DNA of 42,990 nt from assembly GCF_013044505.1 (NCBI RefSeq), contig NZ_JABERD010000076.1:1-42990 (forward strand), given 5' to 3'. Position 1 is the stretch's first letter. Each line of letters starts with the position of its first letter. Shown here piece by piece: positions 21,509-29,359 of the stretch. The notes under the pieces were generated by a model. It was given only the letters and a program-made list of their open reading frames with translations. It had not been told where the DNA came from and ran no database searches. Source of the DNA: Streptomyces sp. S3(2020). Lineage in GTDB: Bacteria; Actinomycetota; Actinomycetes; Streptomycetales; Streptomycetaceae. Both the position numbers and the translations under genes were made by a program.

Positions 21509-22170
21509 TGCGAATCGTCCTCGTCGGGCCGCCTGGCGCCGGAAAGGGAACGCAGGCCACCCGCCTCGCCGAGAAACTGCGTGTCCCGCACATCTCCACG
21601 GGCGACCTGTTCCGCGCCAACATCAGCCAGCAGACGGACCTTGGCAAACTCGCGAAGTCCTACATGGACGCCGGCAACCTCGTCCCCGACGAGGTCACCA
21701 TCGCGATGGCGAAGGACCGCATGGAACAGCCGGACGCCGTGAACGGCTTCCTGCTGGACGGCTTCCCGCGGAACGTCTCGCAGGCCGAGGCGCTGGACGA
21801 GCTGCTCACCACCGAGGGCATCAAGCTGGACGCGGTGCTGGACCTGGAGGCCCCCGAGGAGGAGGTCGTCAAGCGGATCGCCGGTCGGCGCATCTGCCGT
21901 AACGACTCCTCGCACGTCTTCCACGTGACGTACAAGAAGCCGGCCAAGGAAGACGTCTGTGACGTCTGCGGCGGCGAGCTGTACCAGCGGGACGACGACT
22001 CCGAGGCCACCGTCCGCACCCGGCTCGAGGTCTACCACACGCAGACCGAGCCGATCATCGACTACTACAAGTCGCAGGGCCTGGTCGTCACGATCGAGGC
22101 CATGGGTCCGGTGGACGAGGTCACCACTCGTGCGCTGGCCGGACTGAAGCGTGAGGGCGACGACCAGTAG
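21508..22170 (+). CDS. adk: Adenylate kinase
   Basis: Catalyses ATP + AMP = 2 ADP. The P-loop GPPGAGKGTQ (8-17) and the core motif GFPRNVSQAEAL are intact. The lid carries C(x5)H plus CDVC, consistent with a zinc-stabilised lid of Gram-positive type. 220 aa. Coupled to secY by TGATG. A compound hairpin follows. Confidence 0.97.
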   Translation: MRIVLVGPPGAGKGTQATRLAEKLRVPHISTGDLFRANISQQTDLGKLAKSYMDAGNLVPDEVTIAMAKDRMEQPDAVNGFLLDGFPRNVSQAEALDELLTTEGIKLDAVLDLEAPEEEVVKRIAGRRICRNDSSHVFHVTYKKPAKEDVCDVCGGELYQRDDDSEATVRTRLEVYHTQTEPIIDYYKSQGLVVTIEAMGPVDEVTTRALAGLKREGDDQ

Positions 22171-22182
22171 TCGTCGACCTGG

Positions 22183-22218
22183 TACGGCCGTGGAGTCCCG
22201 AGGGACTGCACGGCCGTA
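22183..22218 (+). terminator. Compound hairpin between adk and map
   Basis: TACGGCCGTG (22183-22192) pairs with CACGGCCGTA (22209-22218), and within it AGTCCC (22194-22199) pairs with GGGACT (22202-22207). It begins 12 bp after the adk stop and leaves about 50 bp before map. Confidence 0.65.
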
Positions 22219-22267
22219 CTGTTGTGTAGGTAACCGAACCAGCGAGTGACGGAGAGCGCAGGCCCCC

Positions 22268-23104
22268 ATGGTGCAGATCAAGACCCCCGAGCAGATCGCC
22301 AAGATGCGTGAGGCGGGGCTGGTCGTCGCCGCCATCCACGCGGCCACGCGGGAAGCGGCCGTGCCCGGGGCGTCCACGAAGGACCTGGACGAGGTCGCGC
22401 GCAAGGTGCTCGCCGAGCACGGGGCGAAGTCGAACTTCCTGGGGTACGGCGGCTTCCCGGCGACGATCTGCACCTCCGTGAACGAGGTCGTGGTCCACGG
22501 CATCCCGTCCGACGACGTGGTCCTCGCGGACGGCGACATCATCTCCATCGACTGCGGCGCGATCGTCGACGGCTGGCACGGTGACGCGGCCTACACGGCC
22601 TTCGTGGGCTCCGGTCACGCTCCGGAGCTGCTTGAGCTGTCGCGGGTGACGGAAGAGTCCATGTGGGCCGGTATCGCCGCGATGAAGCCGGGCAACCGGC
22701 TGGTGGACGTGTCCAAGGCCATCGAGACGTACATCCGCCGGCAGCCGAAGGCCGGCGGCGGACGGTACGGGATCATCGAGGACTACGGCGGCCATGGCAT
22801 CGGTACCGAGATGCACATGGACCCGCATCTGCTGAACTACGTCGACCGGCGTCGGGGCAAGGGGCCGAAGCTGGTGCCCGGGTTCTGCCTCGCGATCGAG
22901 CCGATGGTGTCGCTGGGGACGCCGCGGACGGAGGTCCTGTCGGACGACTGGACCGTCATCACGACGGACGGTACGTGGTCCTCTCACTGGGAGCACTCCG
23001 TCGCGTTGACCGTGGACGGTCCGCTGGTGCTGACGGCTCCCGACGGGGGTAAGGCGAAGCTGGCGGAGTACGGCGTGACCGCCGCTCCTGATCCGCTCGC
23101 CTAG
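22268..23104 (+). CDS. map: Type I methionine aminopeptidase
   Basis: Removes the initiator Met from nascent proteins. The metal ligands are visible: two Asp in SIDCGAIVDGWHGDAAYTAF, His in GGHGIGTEMHMDPH, Glu in AIEPMV and Glu in WEHSVALT. The ATG at 22268 begins MVQIKTPEQIAKMREAGLV, the normal family start, with no Cys-rich N-terminal domain. 278 aa. Confidence 0.97.
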   Translation: MVQIKTPEQIAKMREAGLVVAAIHAATREAAVPGASTKDLDEVARKVLAEHGAKSNFLGYGGFPATICTSVNEVVVHGIPSDDVVLADGDIISIDCGAIVDGWHGDAAYTAFVGSGHAPELLELSRVTEESMWAGIAAMKPGNRLVDVSKAIETYIRRQPKAGGGRYGIIEDYGGHGIGTEMHMDPHLLNYVDRRRGKGPKLVPGFCLAIEPMVSLGTPRTEVLSDDWTVITTDGTWSSHWEHSVALTVDGPLVLTAPDGGKAKLAEYGVTAAPDPLA

Positions 23105-23304
23105 GTCATGTCGTATGTCGTGTGCGGCCGTGTGGGGGCGCGTCTCTGCCCCGGCGTGCTTAAAGATCTCTCTCTTCGGGCATTCTTCCTCGATTCGTCT
23201 TTCCGGGTGCACTGACGTAGACTGACTCGTCGGCTCTCGTGCACCCGCATGCCTGCATGCGCTCGTACAGAGTCGATCAAGGTAGTCGATTCGAAGGGCG
23301 AAGC
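23105..23304 (+). promoter_or_regulatory. infA upstream region with -10 candidate
   Basis: A 200-bp gap. TAGACT at 23218-23223 is a good -10, but the sequence 17-18 bp upstream is not a recognisable -35. GAAGGG (23294-23299) is the ribosome-binding site for the GTG at 23305. This would start infA-rpmJ and possibly the alpha genes beyond. Confidence 0.35.
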
Positions 23305-23526
23305 GTGGCCAAGAAGCAAGGTGCCATCGAGATCGAGGGCACTGTCGTCGAGTCTCTGCCGAACGCCATGTTCAAGGTCGAGCTCCAGAACGGCCACCAG
23401 GTCCTGGCACACATCAGCGGCAAGATGCGTATGCACTACATCCGTATCCTCCCTGACGACCGGGTCGTGGTGGAGTTGTCTCCTTACGACCTGACGCGTG
23501 GCCGGATCGTCTACCGCTACAAGTAG
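23305..23526 (+). CDS. infA: Translation initiation factor IF-1
   Basis: IF-1 occupies the 30S A site during initiation. The GTG at 23305 gives exactly the 73-residue family length (AKKQGAIEIEGTVVESLPNA...YDLTRGRIVYRYK), a single OB fold. Longer upstream starts would add 22 residues absent from the family. rpmJ follows 59 nt later. Confidence 0.97.
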   Translation: MAKKQGAIEIEGTVVESLPNAMFKVELQNGHQVLAHISGKMRMHYIRILPDDRVVVELSPYDLTRGRIVYRYK

Positions 23527-23585
23527 ATCTTGCCCGCATCCCGTCTCCGGACGGGGTGGTGGCACTGACCCGGAGAACCTCACCA

Positions 23586-23699
23586 ATGAAGGTCAAGCCG
23601 AGCGTCAAGAAGATCTGCGACAAGTGCAGGGTGATCCGCCGTCACGGTCGGGTCATGGTCATCTGCGAGAACCCGCGCCACAAGCAGCGCCAGGGCTGA
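23586..23699 (+). CDS. rpmJ: 50S ribosomal protein L36, zinc-binding
   Basis: The 37-aa product MKVKPSVKKICDKCRVIRRH...NPRHKQRQG has the zinc ligands C11, C14, C27 and H32, the C+ form. The ribosome-binding site is weak (GGAGAA, 23573-23578). It is the usual partner of infA. Confidence 0.96.
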   Translation: MKVKPSVKKICDKCRVIRRHGRVMVICENPRHKQRQG

Positions 23700-23891
23700 C
23701 GCACGACCTATCCCTCTGCATCGACATCGCAGAGATTCGCGCGACGCGAGCTGAATTTGTTCATACGCGGAACCCAGGCACCACGGTGCCTGACACCCCC
23801 GGTTCGGAGGCCGGGGACCCAGTTCGTACCTGGTACGGCGGCTGGGAACCGGTTCTGTGGAAGACCTCCGAAGATCACCAGGAGCCATTGA
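23700..23891 (+). promoter_or_regulatory. rpsM leader with three small hairpins
   Basis: The 192-bp gap holds CTCTGC/GCAGAG (23714-23734), CAGGCACC/GGTGCCTG (23775-23792) and CCCCGG/CCGGGG (23797-23816). No clear promoter hexamers. The structures could regulate the alpha genes; in E. coli S4 does this, but no rpsD is present here. Confidence 0.35.
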
Positions 23892-24272
23892 ATGGCACGC
23901 GTTTCCGGTGTTGACATCCCGCGCGAAAAGCGCGTGGAGGTCGCCCTGACCTACGTGTTCGGTATCGGCCGCACGCTCTCCCAGCTGACGCTGGCCGAGA
24001 CCGGCGTCGACCCGAACACCCGCGTTCGCGACCTCTCCGAGGAGCAGCTCGTCGCGATTCGTGAGTACGTCGACAACAACATCAAGACCGAGGGTGACCT
24101 CCGTCGCGAGATCCAGGCCGACATCCGCCGCAAGGTCGAGATCGGTTGCTACCAGGGTCTCCGTCACCGTCGTGGTCTGCCCGTCCGCGGTCAGCGCACC
24201 AGCACGAACGCTCGTACCCGCAAGGGCCCGCGTCGCGCCATCGCCGGCAAGAAGAAGCCGGGCAAGAAGTAG
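23892..24272 (+). CDS. rpsM: 30S ribosomal protein S13
   Basis: S13 in the 30S head contacts P-site tRNA and L5. The 126-aa product begins ARVSGVDIPREKRVEVALTY and contains RHRRGLPVRGQRTSTNARTR and a basic tail GKKKPGKK. AGGAG (23880-23884) is the ribosome-binding site. Confidence 0.98.
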   Translation: MARVSGVDIPREKRVEVALTYVFGIGRTLSQLTLAETGVDPNTRVRDLSEEQLVAIREYVDNNIKTEGDLRREIQADIRRKVEIGCYQGLRHRRGLPVRGQRTSTNARTRKGPRRAIAGKKKPGKK

Positions 24273-24342
24273 TCCACAGCGGACAACGCTTCATCAGCGG
24301 TCTTCGCTGTAGGACCGACCACCTCCCCGTAGGAGTTACTAG

Positions 24343-24747
24343 ATGCCCCCCAAGGGTCGTCAGGGCGCTGCCAAGAAGGTGCGCCGCAAGGAAAAGAAGA
24401 ACGTCGCTCACGGGCACGCCCACATCAAGAGCACGTTCAACAACACGATCGTCTCGATCACGGACCCGTCGGGCAACGTGATCTCCTGGGCCTCCGCCGG
24501 CCACGTCGGCTTCAAGGGCTCGCGCAAGTCCACCCCCTTCGCCGCGCAGATGGCCGCCGAGTCGGCCGCCCGCCGCGCGCAGGAGCACGGCATGCGCAAG
24601 GTTGACGTGTTCGTCAAGGGCCCGGGTTCGGGTCGTGAGACGGCCATCCGTTCGCTTCAGGCGACCGGTCTTGAGGTCGGCTCCATCCAGGACGTCACGC
24701 CCACCCCGCACAACGGCTGCCGTCCGCCGAAGCGTCGCCGCGTCTGA
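24343..24747 (+). CDS. rpsK: 30S ribosomal protein S11
   Basis: S11 lies on the 30S platform near the E-site mRNA. The 134-aa product contains AHIKSTFNNTIVSITDPSGN, VKGPGSGRETAIRSLQ and the conserved terminus DVTPTPHNGCRPPKRRRV. GTAGGAG (24329-24335) precedes the ATG. In E. coli rpsD follows; here rpoA is next. Confidence 0.98.
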   Translation: MPPKGRQGAAKKVRRKEKKNVAHGHAHIKSTFNNTIVSITDPSGNVISWASAGHVGFKGSRKSTPFAAQMAAESAARRAQEHGMRKVDVFVKGPGSGRETAIRSLQATGLEVGSIQDVTPTPHNGCRPPKRRRV

Positions 24748-24827
24748 CGTCGGTGCCTTAAGGGCTTGCTGTGCTTCCGGGCTTGTTGGCCGGGGGCGTG
24801 GGGGTTGTCCCCCACATGTAAACAGCC

Positions 24828-24858
24828 GGGCGGTACGACCTCTTCGGTCGTATCGCCC
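24828..24858 (+). terminator. Hairpin between rpsK and rpoA
   Basis: GGGCGGTACGACC (24828-24840) pairs with GGTCGTATCGCCC (24846-24858), 13 bp with one G-U, loop TCTTC. No T-run. It could attenuate readthrough into rpoA, which lies 61 nt downstream. Confidence 0.55.
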
Positions 24859-24919
24859 GTACCCTTGTTCCACATCAGGGCGTCAAATAGCGGGCGCCCC
24901 TGACAGAAGGATCCGCAAC

Positions 24920-25942
24920 ATGCTGATCGCTCAGCGTCCGTCTCTGACCGAAGAGGTCGTGGACGAGTTCCGTTCCCGGTTCGTGATCGAGCCGCTGGAG
25001 CCGGGCTTCGGCTACACCCTCGGTAACTCTCTTCGCCGTACCCTCCTGTCGTCGATCCCCGGCGCTGCTGTCACCAGCATCCGTATCGACGGCGTCCTGC
25101 ACGAGTTCACCACCGTGCCGGGCGTCAAGGAGGACGTCACCGACCTGATCCTCAACATCAAGCAGCTGGTCGTCTCCTCGGAGCACGACGAGCCGGTCGT
25201 GATGTACCTGCGCAAGCAGGGTCCGGGTCTGGTCACCGCAGCCGACATCGCGCCCCCGGCCGGTGTCGAGGTGCACAACCCCGACCTGGTCCTGGCCACG
25301 CTGAACGGCAAGGGCAAGCTGGAGATGGAGCTGACCGTCGAGCGCGGTCGCGGCTATGTCTCCGCGTCGCAGAACAAGCAGGTGGGTCAGGAGATCGGGC
25401 GTATTCCGGTCGACTCGATCTACTCGCCGGTTCTGAAGGTCACGTACAAGGTCGAGGCGACCCGTGTCGAGCAGCGGACCGACTTCGACAAGCTGATCGT
25501 CGACGTCGAGACGAAGCAGGCCATGCGTCCCCGTGACGCCATGGCGTCGGCCGGTAAGACGCTGGTCGAGCTGTTCGGTCTCGCCCGTGAGCTGAACATC
25601 GACGCCGAGGGCATCGACATGGGCCCGTCCCCCACGGACGCCGCCCTTGCCGCTGACCTGGCGCTGCCGATCGAGGAGCTGGAGCTCACCGTTCGGTCCT
25701 ACAACTGCCTCAAGCGTGAGGGCATCCACTCCGTGGGTGAGCTCGTCGCCCGCTCCGAGGCCGACCTCCTGGACATCCGTAACTTCGGTGCGAAGTCCAT
25801 CGACGAGGTCAAGGCGAAGCTGGCCGGCATGGGCCTGGCCCTCAAGGACAGCCCGCCCGGATTTGACCCCACGGCCGCTGCGGACGCGTTCGGCGCGGAC
25901 GACGACGCGGACGCGGGCTTCGTGGAGACCGAGCAGTACTGA
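24920..25942 (+). CDS. rpoA: DNA-directed RNA polymerase subunit alpha
   Basis: Alpha scaffolds polymerase assembly and contacts promoters and activators. The N-terminal domain has ERGRGYVSASQNK and GYTLGNSLRRTLLSSIPGAA. The C-terminal domain (~250-320) has YNCLKREGIHSVGELVARSE and DLLDIRNFGAKSIDEVKAKL, and an acidic tail follows. The ATG at 24920 (MLIAQRPSLTEEVVDEFRSR) gives 340 aa, normal for Streptomyces. GAAGGAT (24906-24912) is the ribosome-binding site. Confidence 0.98.
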   Translation: MLIAQRPSLTEEVVDEFRSRFVIEPLEPGFGYTLGNSLRRTLLSSIPGAAVTSIRIDGVLHEFTTVPGVKEDVTDLILNIKQLVVSSEHDEPVVMYLRKQGPGLVTAADIAPPAGVEVHNPDLVLATLNGKGKLEMELTVERGRGYVSASQNKQVGQEIGRIPVDSIYSPVLKVTYKVEATRVEQRTDFDKLIVDVETKQAMRPRDAMASAGKTLVELFGLARELNIDAEGIDMGPSPTDAALAADLALPIEELELTVRSYNCLKREGIHSVGELVARSEADLLDIRNFGAKSIDEVKAKLAGMGLALKDSPPGFDPTAAADAFGADDDADAGFVETEQY

Positions 25943-26059
25943 TCTCCACCACCTCCGGGGTTCGCGTCAGCGGGCCCCGGATCTCCGACAGGTAACCGCC
26001 TGCTCGGATACTGACCTCGGTACCTGATACGGCCGGGGCAGACACCTAGGAGAAACACC

Positions 26060-26572
26060 ATGCCGAAGCCCACCAAGGGTGCCCGTCTGGGCGGCAGCGC
26101 CGCGCACGAGAAGCTCCTCCTCGCGAACCTCGCGAAGGCGCTGTTCGAGCACGGCCGTATCACCACCACCGAGGCGAAGGCGCGCAAGCTGCGTCCGTAC
26201 GCCGAGCGTCTGGTCACCAAGGCGAAGAAGGGCGACCTTCACAACCGCCGCCAGGTGCTCCAGGTCATCACGGACAAGGGCATCGTCCACACGCTCTTCA
26301 CCGAGATCGGCCCGCGGTACGAGAACCGTCCCGGTGGCTACACCCGTATCACCAAGATCGGTAACCGTCGTGGCGACAACGCGCCCATGGCTGTCATCGA
26401 GCTGGTCGAGGCGCTGACGGTTGCGCAGGCTGCGACGGGTGAGGCCGAGGCCGCCACCAAGCGTGCGGTCAAGGAAGATGCCCTCAAGAAGGACGAGGCT
26501 GTCGAGGCCAAGTCCGACGAGGTCGTCGAGGACGCCGCGGAGGCTTCCGCCGAGGAGTCCAAGGACGCGTAA
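26060..26572 (+). CDS. rplQ: 50S ribosomal protein L17 with acidic tail
   Basis: The L17 core (~1-120) contains LGGSAAHEKLLLANLAKALF and RPGGYTRITKIGNRRGDNA. A ~45-residue Glu/Ala/Lys-rich tail (VEAKSDEVVEDAAEASAEES) extends it to 170 aa. TAGGAG (26047-26052) is the ribosome-binding site. It is the last ribosomal gene of the block, followed by a dispersed repeat and a canonical terminator. Confidence 0.97.
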   Translation: MPKPTKGARLGGSAAHEKLLLANLAKALFEHGRITTTEAKARKLRPYAERLVTKAKKGDLHNRRQVLQVITDKGIVHTLFTEIGPRYENRPGGYTRITKIGNRRGDNAPMAVIELVEALTVAQAATGEAEAATKRAVKEDALKKDEAVEAKSDEVVEDAAEASAEESKDA

Positions 26573-26596
26573 GCGTCTGCCGAGGGCTGTGCGTTC

Positions 26597-26636
26597 GCGG
26601 CTTGTCGCGCAGTTCCCCGTGCCCCTTACGGGGCGC
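26597..26636. repeat. Streptomyces dispersed intergenic repeat, copy 1
   Basis: GCGGCTTGTCGCGCAGTTCC followed by CCGTGCCCC TTAC GGGGCGC, the last part forming a hairpin. From memory this motif recurs in many Streptomyces intergenic regions. A relative sharing GGCTTGTCGCGC occurs at about 38140-38212. Confidence 0.55.
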
Positions 26637-26638
26637 TC

Positions 26639-26675
26639 AGCGGACCCGTTCCTTTCTGGAGCGGGTCCGCTTTTG
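26639..26675 (+). terminator. Intrinsic terminator before truA
   Basis: AGCGGACCCG (26639-26648) pairs with CGGGTCCGCT (26662-26671), followed by TTTG. This is the most canonical stem-plus-T-run terminator in the window, ending the alpha block 67 bp after rplQ. truA starts 22 bp further on. Confidence 0.8.
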
Positions 26676-26696
26676 TGTTCCTGAGAGGATCTCCTT

Positions 26697-27560
26697 GTGA
26701 GCGATGAAGTAGCTGCCGGGCATGTTCGTGTGCGTCTTGATCTGTCCTACGACGGGACCGAGTTCTCCGGGTGGGCCAAGCAGGCCGGGGGGCGGCGGAC
26801 CGTGCAGGGGGAGGTCGAGGACGCGCTGCGTACGGTGACCCGGTCCCGGGAGACGTACGAGCTGACGGTGGCCGGGCGGACCGATGCCGGGGTGCATGCG
26901 CGGGGGCAGGTCGTGCATGTCGATCTGCCTCGGGAGGTCTGGGGCGAGCATCACGAGAAGTTGCTCAAGCGGCTGGCCGGGCGGCTGTCGAAGGACGTAC
27001 GGGTGTGGGCCCTTCGTGAGGCGCCGAGCGGTTTCAACGCACGGTTCTCGGCCATCTGGCGGCGGTACGCCTATCGCGTCACCGACAACCCCGGGGGTGT
27101 GGACCCGCTGCTGCGGAGCCATGTCCTGTGGCACGACTGGCCGCTCGACGTCGACGCGATGAACGAGGCCGCCGGGCGGCTCCTCGGGGAGCACGACTTC
27201 GCCGCCTACTGCAAGAAGCGGGAAGGCGCGACCACCATCCGTACCCTCCAGGAGCTGAGCCTGGTGCGCGGGGACGACGGGATCATCACCGCCACGGTCC
27301 GGGCCGACGCCTTCTGCCACAACATGGTGCGCTCGCTGATCGGGGCGCTGCTGTTCGTGGGGGACGGGCACCGGGGGCCGGAGTGGCCGGGGAAGGTGCT
27401 GGCCGCGGGGGTCAGGGACTCCGCCGTGCATGTCGTACGGCCGCATGGGCTGACCCTCGAAGAGGTCGGTTATCCGGCCGACGAACTGCTGGCCGCGCGG
27501 AACAAGGAAGCGCGGAATCGGCGCTCGTTGCCCGGGTCGTCCCGTTGTGAAACCTGTTAG
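26697..27560 (+). CDS. truA: tRNA pseudouridine(38-40) synthase TruA
   Basis: Isomerises uridines 38-40 in the tRNA anticodon arm. The catalytic Asp is D63 in VAGRTDAGVHARGQV. LSYDGTEFSGWAKQ (16-29) and RADAFCHNMVRSLIGALLFV are also typical. The GTG start follows GAGAGGA (26683-26689). 287 aa, with a short Arg/Ser-rich C-terminus. Confidence 0.96.
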   Translation: MSDEVAAGHVRVRLDLSYDGTEFSGWAKQAGGRRTVQGEVEDALRTVTRSRETYELTVAGRTDAGVHARGQVVHVDLPREVWGEHHEKLLKRLAGRLSKDVRVWALREAPSGFNARFSAIWRRYAYRVTDNPGGVDPLLRSHVLWHDWPLDVDAMNEAAGRLLGEHDFAAYCKKREGATTIRTLQELSLVRGDDGIITATVRADAFCHNMVRSLIGALLFVGDGHRGPEWPGKVLAAGVRDSAVHVVRPHGLTLEEVGYPADELLAARNKEARNRRSLPGSSRCETC

Positions 27561-27628
27561 TTACCGCTCATTTCGCCGCAGATAGCGGACATGTCGCACC
27601 TTACCCGGCGTAAGTCTCTATCTGACCC

Positions 27629-27657
27629 TTACGTCATTCACATAACTCGGTTAATCT
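27629..27657 (+). promoter_or_regulatory. Candidate promoter of the polysaccharide operon
   Basis: TTACGT (27629-27634) and TAATCT (27652-27657), spacing 17, lie in an unusually AT-rich 185-bp gap. Upstream, CTTACCCGGCGTAAG (27600-27614) is an inverted repeat, and CCTTAC recurs at 27627-27632, so an operator is possible. The -35 is poor. Confidence 0.4.
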
Positions 27658-27745
27658 TTCGCAGCTCGGCCAAAAGTTCGACTGGGGTGGCCGAGAACGG
27701 GTGGGGGTCGACGGGCCGGTAGGGCCCATAGGCGGTTTCTTTTTC

Positions 27746-29359
27746 ATGAGTTCAGTAGGTCCGGTACGGACCGGGGGGCGTCGCAACGCGCGTCAGAACA
27801 GCGGTCGGCGCAGGGCCGGGCGAAGTGGGGGCGCTCCGCTGGGGCTGCTGCCGCTGCCGCCGACGGACAAGGAGAAGTACTCCTACGCCCGACGGAACCT
27901 GTGGATCCTGACGATCAGTTCGCTGATCAGCTTCTGCTGCCTGGTGGTGAGCCAGTTCGAACTGGCCAAGTCCACGCCGGTGCTGTGGATCTACACCCCG
28001 CTGCTGGTCTTCACGGTCATCTACTACCTGATATCGCTCCGGGTGAATGGTTTCACCAGGGACTTCGACATCGCGTACCACAAGCGGCTGGTCCACAACT
28101 GGCGGCCCGAGGTCTATCCCACGGTGGACGTGTTCCTGCCGGTGTGCGGTGAGCCCATCGAGGTGCTCCACAACACCTGGCGGCACGTGCGGGACATGGC
28201 CGACCACTACCCGGGCGTCTGCGTCCCGTTCGTCCTCGACGACGGCGCCGACCCGCAGCTGGAGGCGATGGCCCGCGACTTCGGGTTCCGCTACGGCACC
28301 CGCGAGAACCGCGGCTGGTTCAAGAAGGCCGGCAACCTGCACTTCGGGTTCGGGCAGTCCGACGGCAAGTACATCCTCATCCTGGACGCCGACTTCACCC
28401 CGCGCGCCGACCTGCTCCAGGAACTGCTGCCGTACATGGAGTCCGACCCGGGCATCGGCATCGTCCAGTCCCCGCAGTACTTCCGGGTGCTGGACTCGCA
28501 GAACTGGATCGAGCGTGGCGCGGGCGCCGTGCAGGAGCTCTTCTACCGGTCCGTGCAGGTCTCCCGGCAGGGCAGCGACGGCGCGATCTGCGTCGGCTCC
28601 TGTGCCGTGTACCGGCGGGCCGCGCTGGAGACCAACGGCGGCACGACGCTGATCGAGCACTCCGAGGACGTGCACACCGGCTTCGACCTGCGGGGCCTGG
28701 GCTGGGACCTGCGCTATGTGCCGGTCGCCGTCTCCACGGGCGTCTGCCCGGACACCGCCGGCGCCTTCTTCAACCAGCAGTACCGCTGGTGCTCCGGATC
28801 GATGAGCCTGCTCGGCAGCAAGAAGTTCTGGGAGCGCAAGATCAAGCTCTCCAGCCGGCTCTGCTACATGTCCGGGTTCTTCTACTACATCCACACGGCG
28901 CTGTTCACCTTCGCGGCGCCGGTCATCCCCATCGTGCTGCTGGTGATGATGCCGGACAAGCTCCAGGTCGAGCATCTGCTCATGGTGGCGCCCAGCATCA
29001 TCTACACCACGATCGTCTTCCCGATGTGGCACAAGGCGCCCTACCGCCTGGAGGCCTGGGCCGCCCGCATGATGTACGGCTGGGCGCACGTCTTCGCCAT
29101 CTGGGACATCCTGCGCAAGAACCGTATGGGCTGGCAGCCCACCGGCTCCTCCGGCGCCAAGAAGAACAAGACCCGCCGCTTCTGGATCGGCATGTGGGTC
29201 TGGAGCGGCGGCACCGCCCTGGTCTGGGTGGTCGGCGCCGTGTACCGGACGTTCACCATGGACGCCCCGAACTTCGCCCTGATCCTGTCCTCCGGACTCT
29301 TCTACGCCCTCGTCGTGGGCCGTGTGCTGGTCCAGCCGCGCGAGAAGGAGGCCGTCTGA
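27746..29359 (+). CDS. Cellulose-synthase-like family 2 glycosyltransferase, 537 aa
   Basis: An integral-membrane processive glycosyltransferase. A basic N-terminus (1-45) leads to two TMs (~52-98). The GT2 domain has VLDDG (163-167), LDADFTP (213-219, DxD), HSEDVHTG (305-312, the TED-type catalytic Asp) and QQYRW (344-348). Several C-terminal TMs follow (~375-525). All four processive-synthase motifs are present; I see no PilZ domain. The ATG at 27746 is preferred to 27701 because GGCGG (27731-27735) precedes it. The stop overlaps the next gene by one base. The donor sugar is unknown; UDP-Glc, UDP-GlcA or UDP-GlcNAc are plausible. Confidence 0.9.
   Translation: MSSVGPVRTGGRRNARQNSGRRRAGRSGGAPLGLLPLPPTDKEKYSYARRNLWILTISSLISFCCLVVSQFELAKSTPVLWIYTPLLVFTVIYYLISLRVNGFTRDFDIAYHKRLVHNWRPEVYPTVDVFLPVCGEPIEVLHNTWRHVRDMADHYPGVCVPFVLDDGADPQLEAMARDFGFRYGTRENRGWFKKAGNLHFGFGQSDGKYILILDADFTPRADLLQELLPYMESDPGIGIVQSPQYFRVLDSQNWIERGAGAVQELFYRSVQVSRQGSDGAICVGSCAVYRRAALETNGGTTLIEHSEDVHTGFDLRGLGWDLRYVPVAVSTGVCPDTAGAFFNQQYRWCSGSMSLLGSKKFWERKIKLSSRLCYMSGFFYYIHTALFTFAAPVIPIVLLVMMPDKLQVEHLLMVAPSIIYTTIVFPMWHKAPYRLEAWAARMMYGWAHVFAIWDILRKNRMGWQPTGSSGAKKNKTRRFWIGMWVWSGGTALVWVVGAVYRTFTMDAPNFALILSSGLFYALVVGRVLVQPREKEAV

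Noticed and set aside
23239..23304. An N-terminally extended IF-1 starting at 23239
   Set aside because: IF-1 is a 73-residue protein starting at the GTG at 23305; the extra 22 residues do not belong to the family.
23498..23914. A 138-aa frame overlapping infA, rpmJ and rpsM
   Set aside because: It runs across three real genes in a different frame; rpmJ in the same place is certain.
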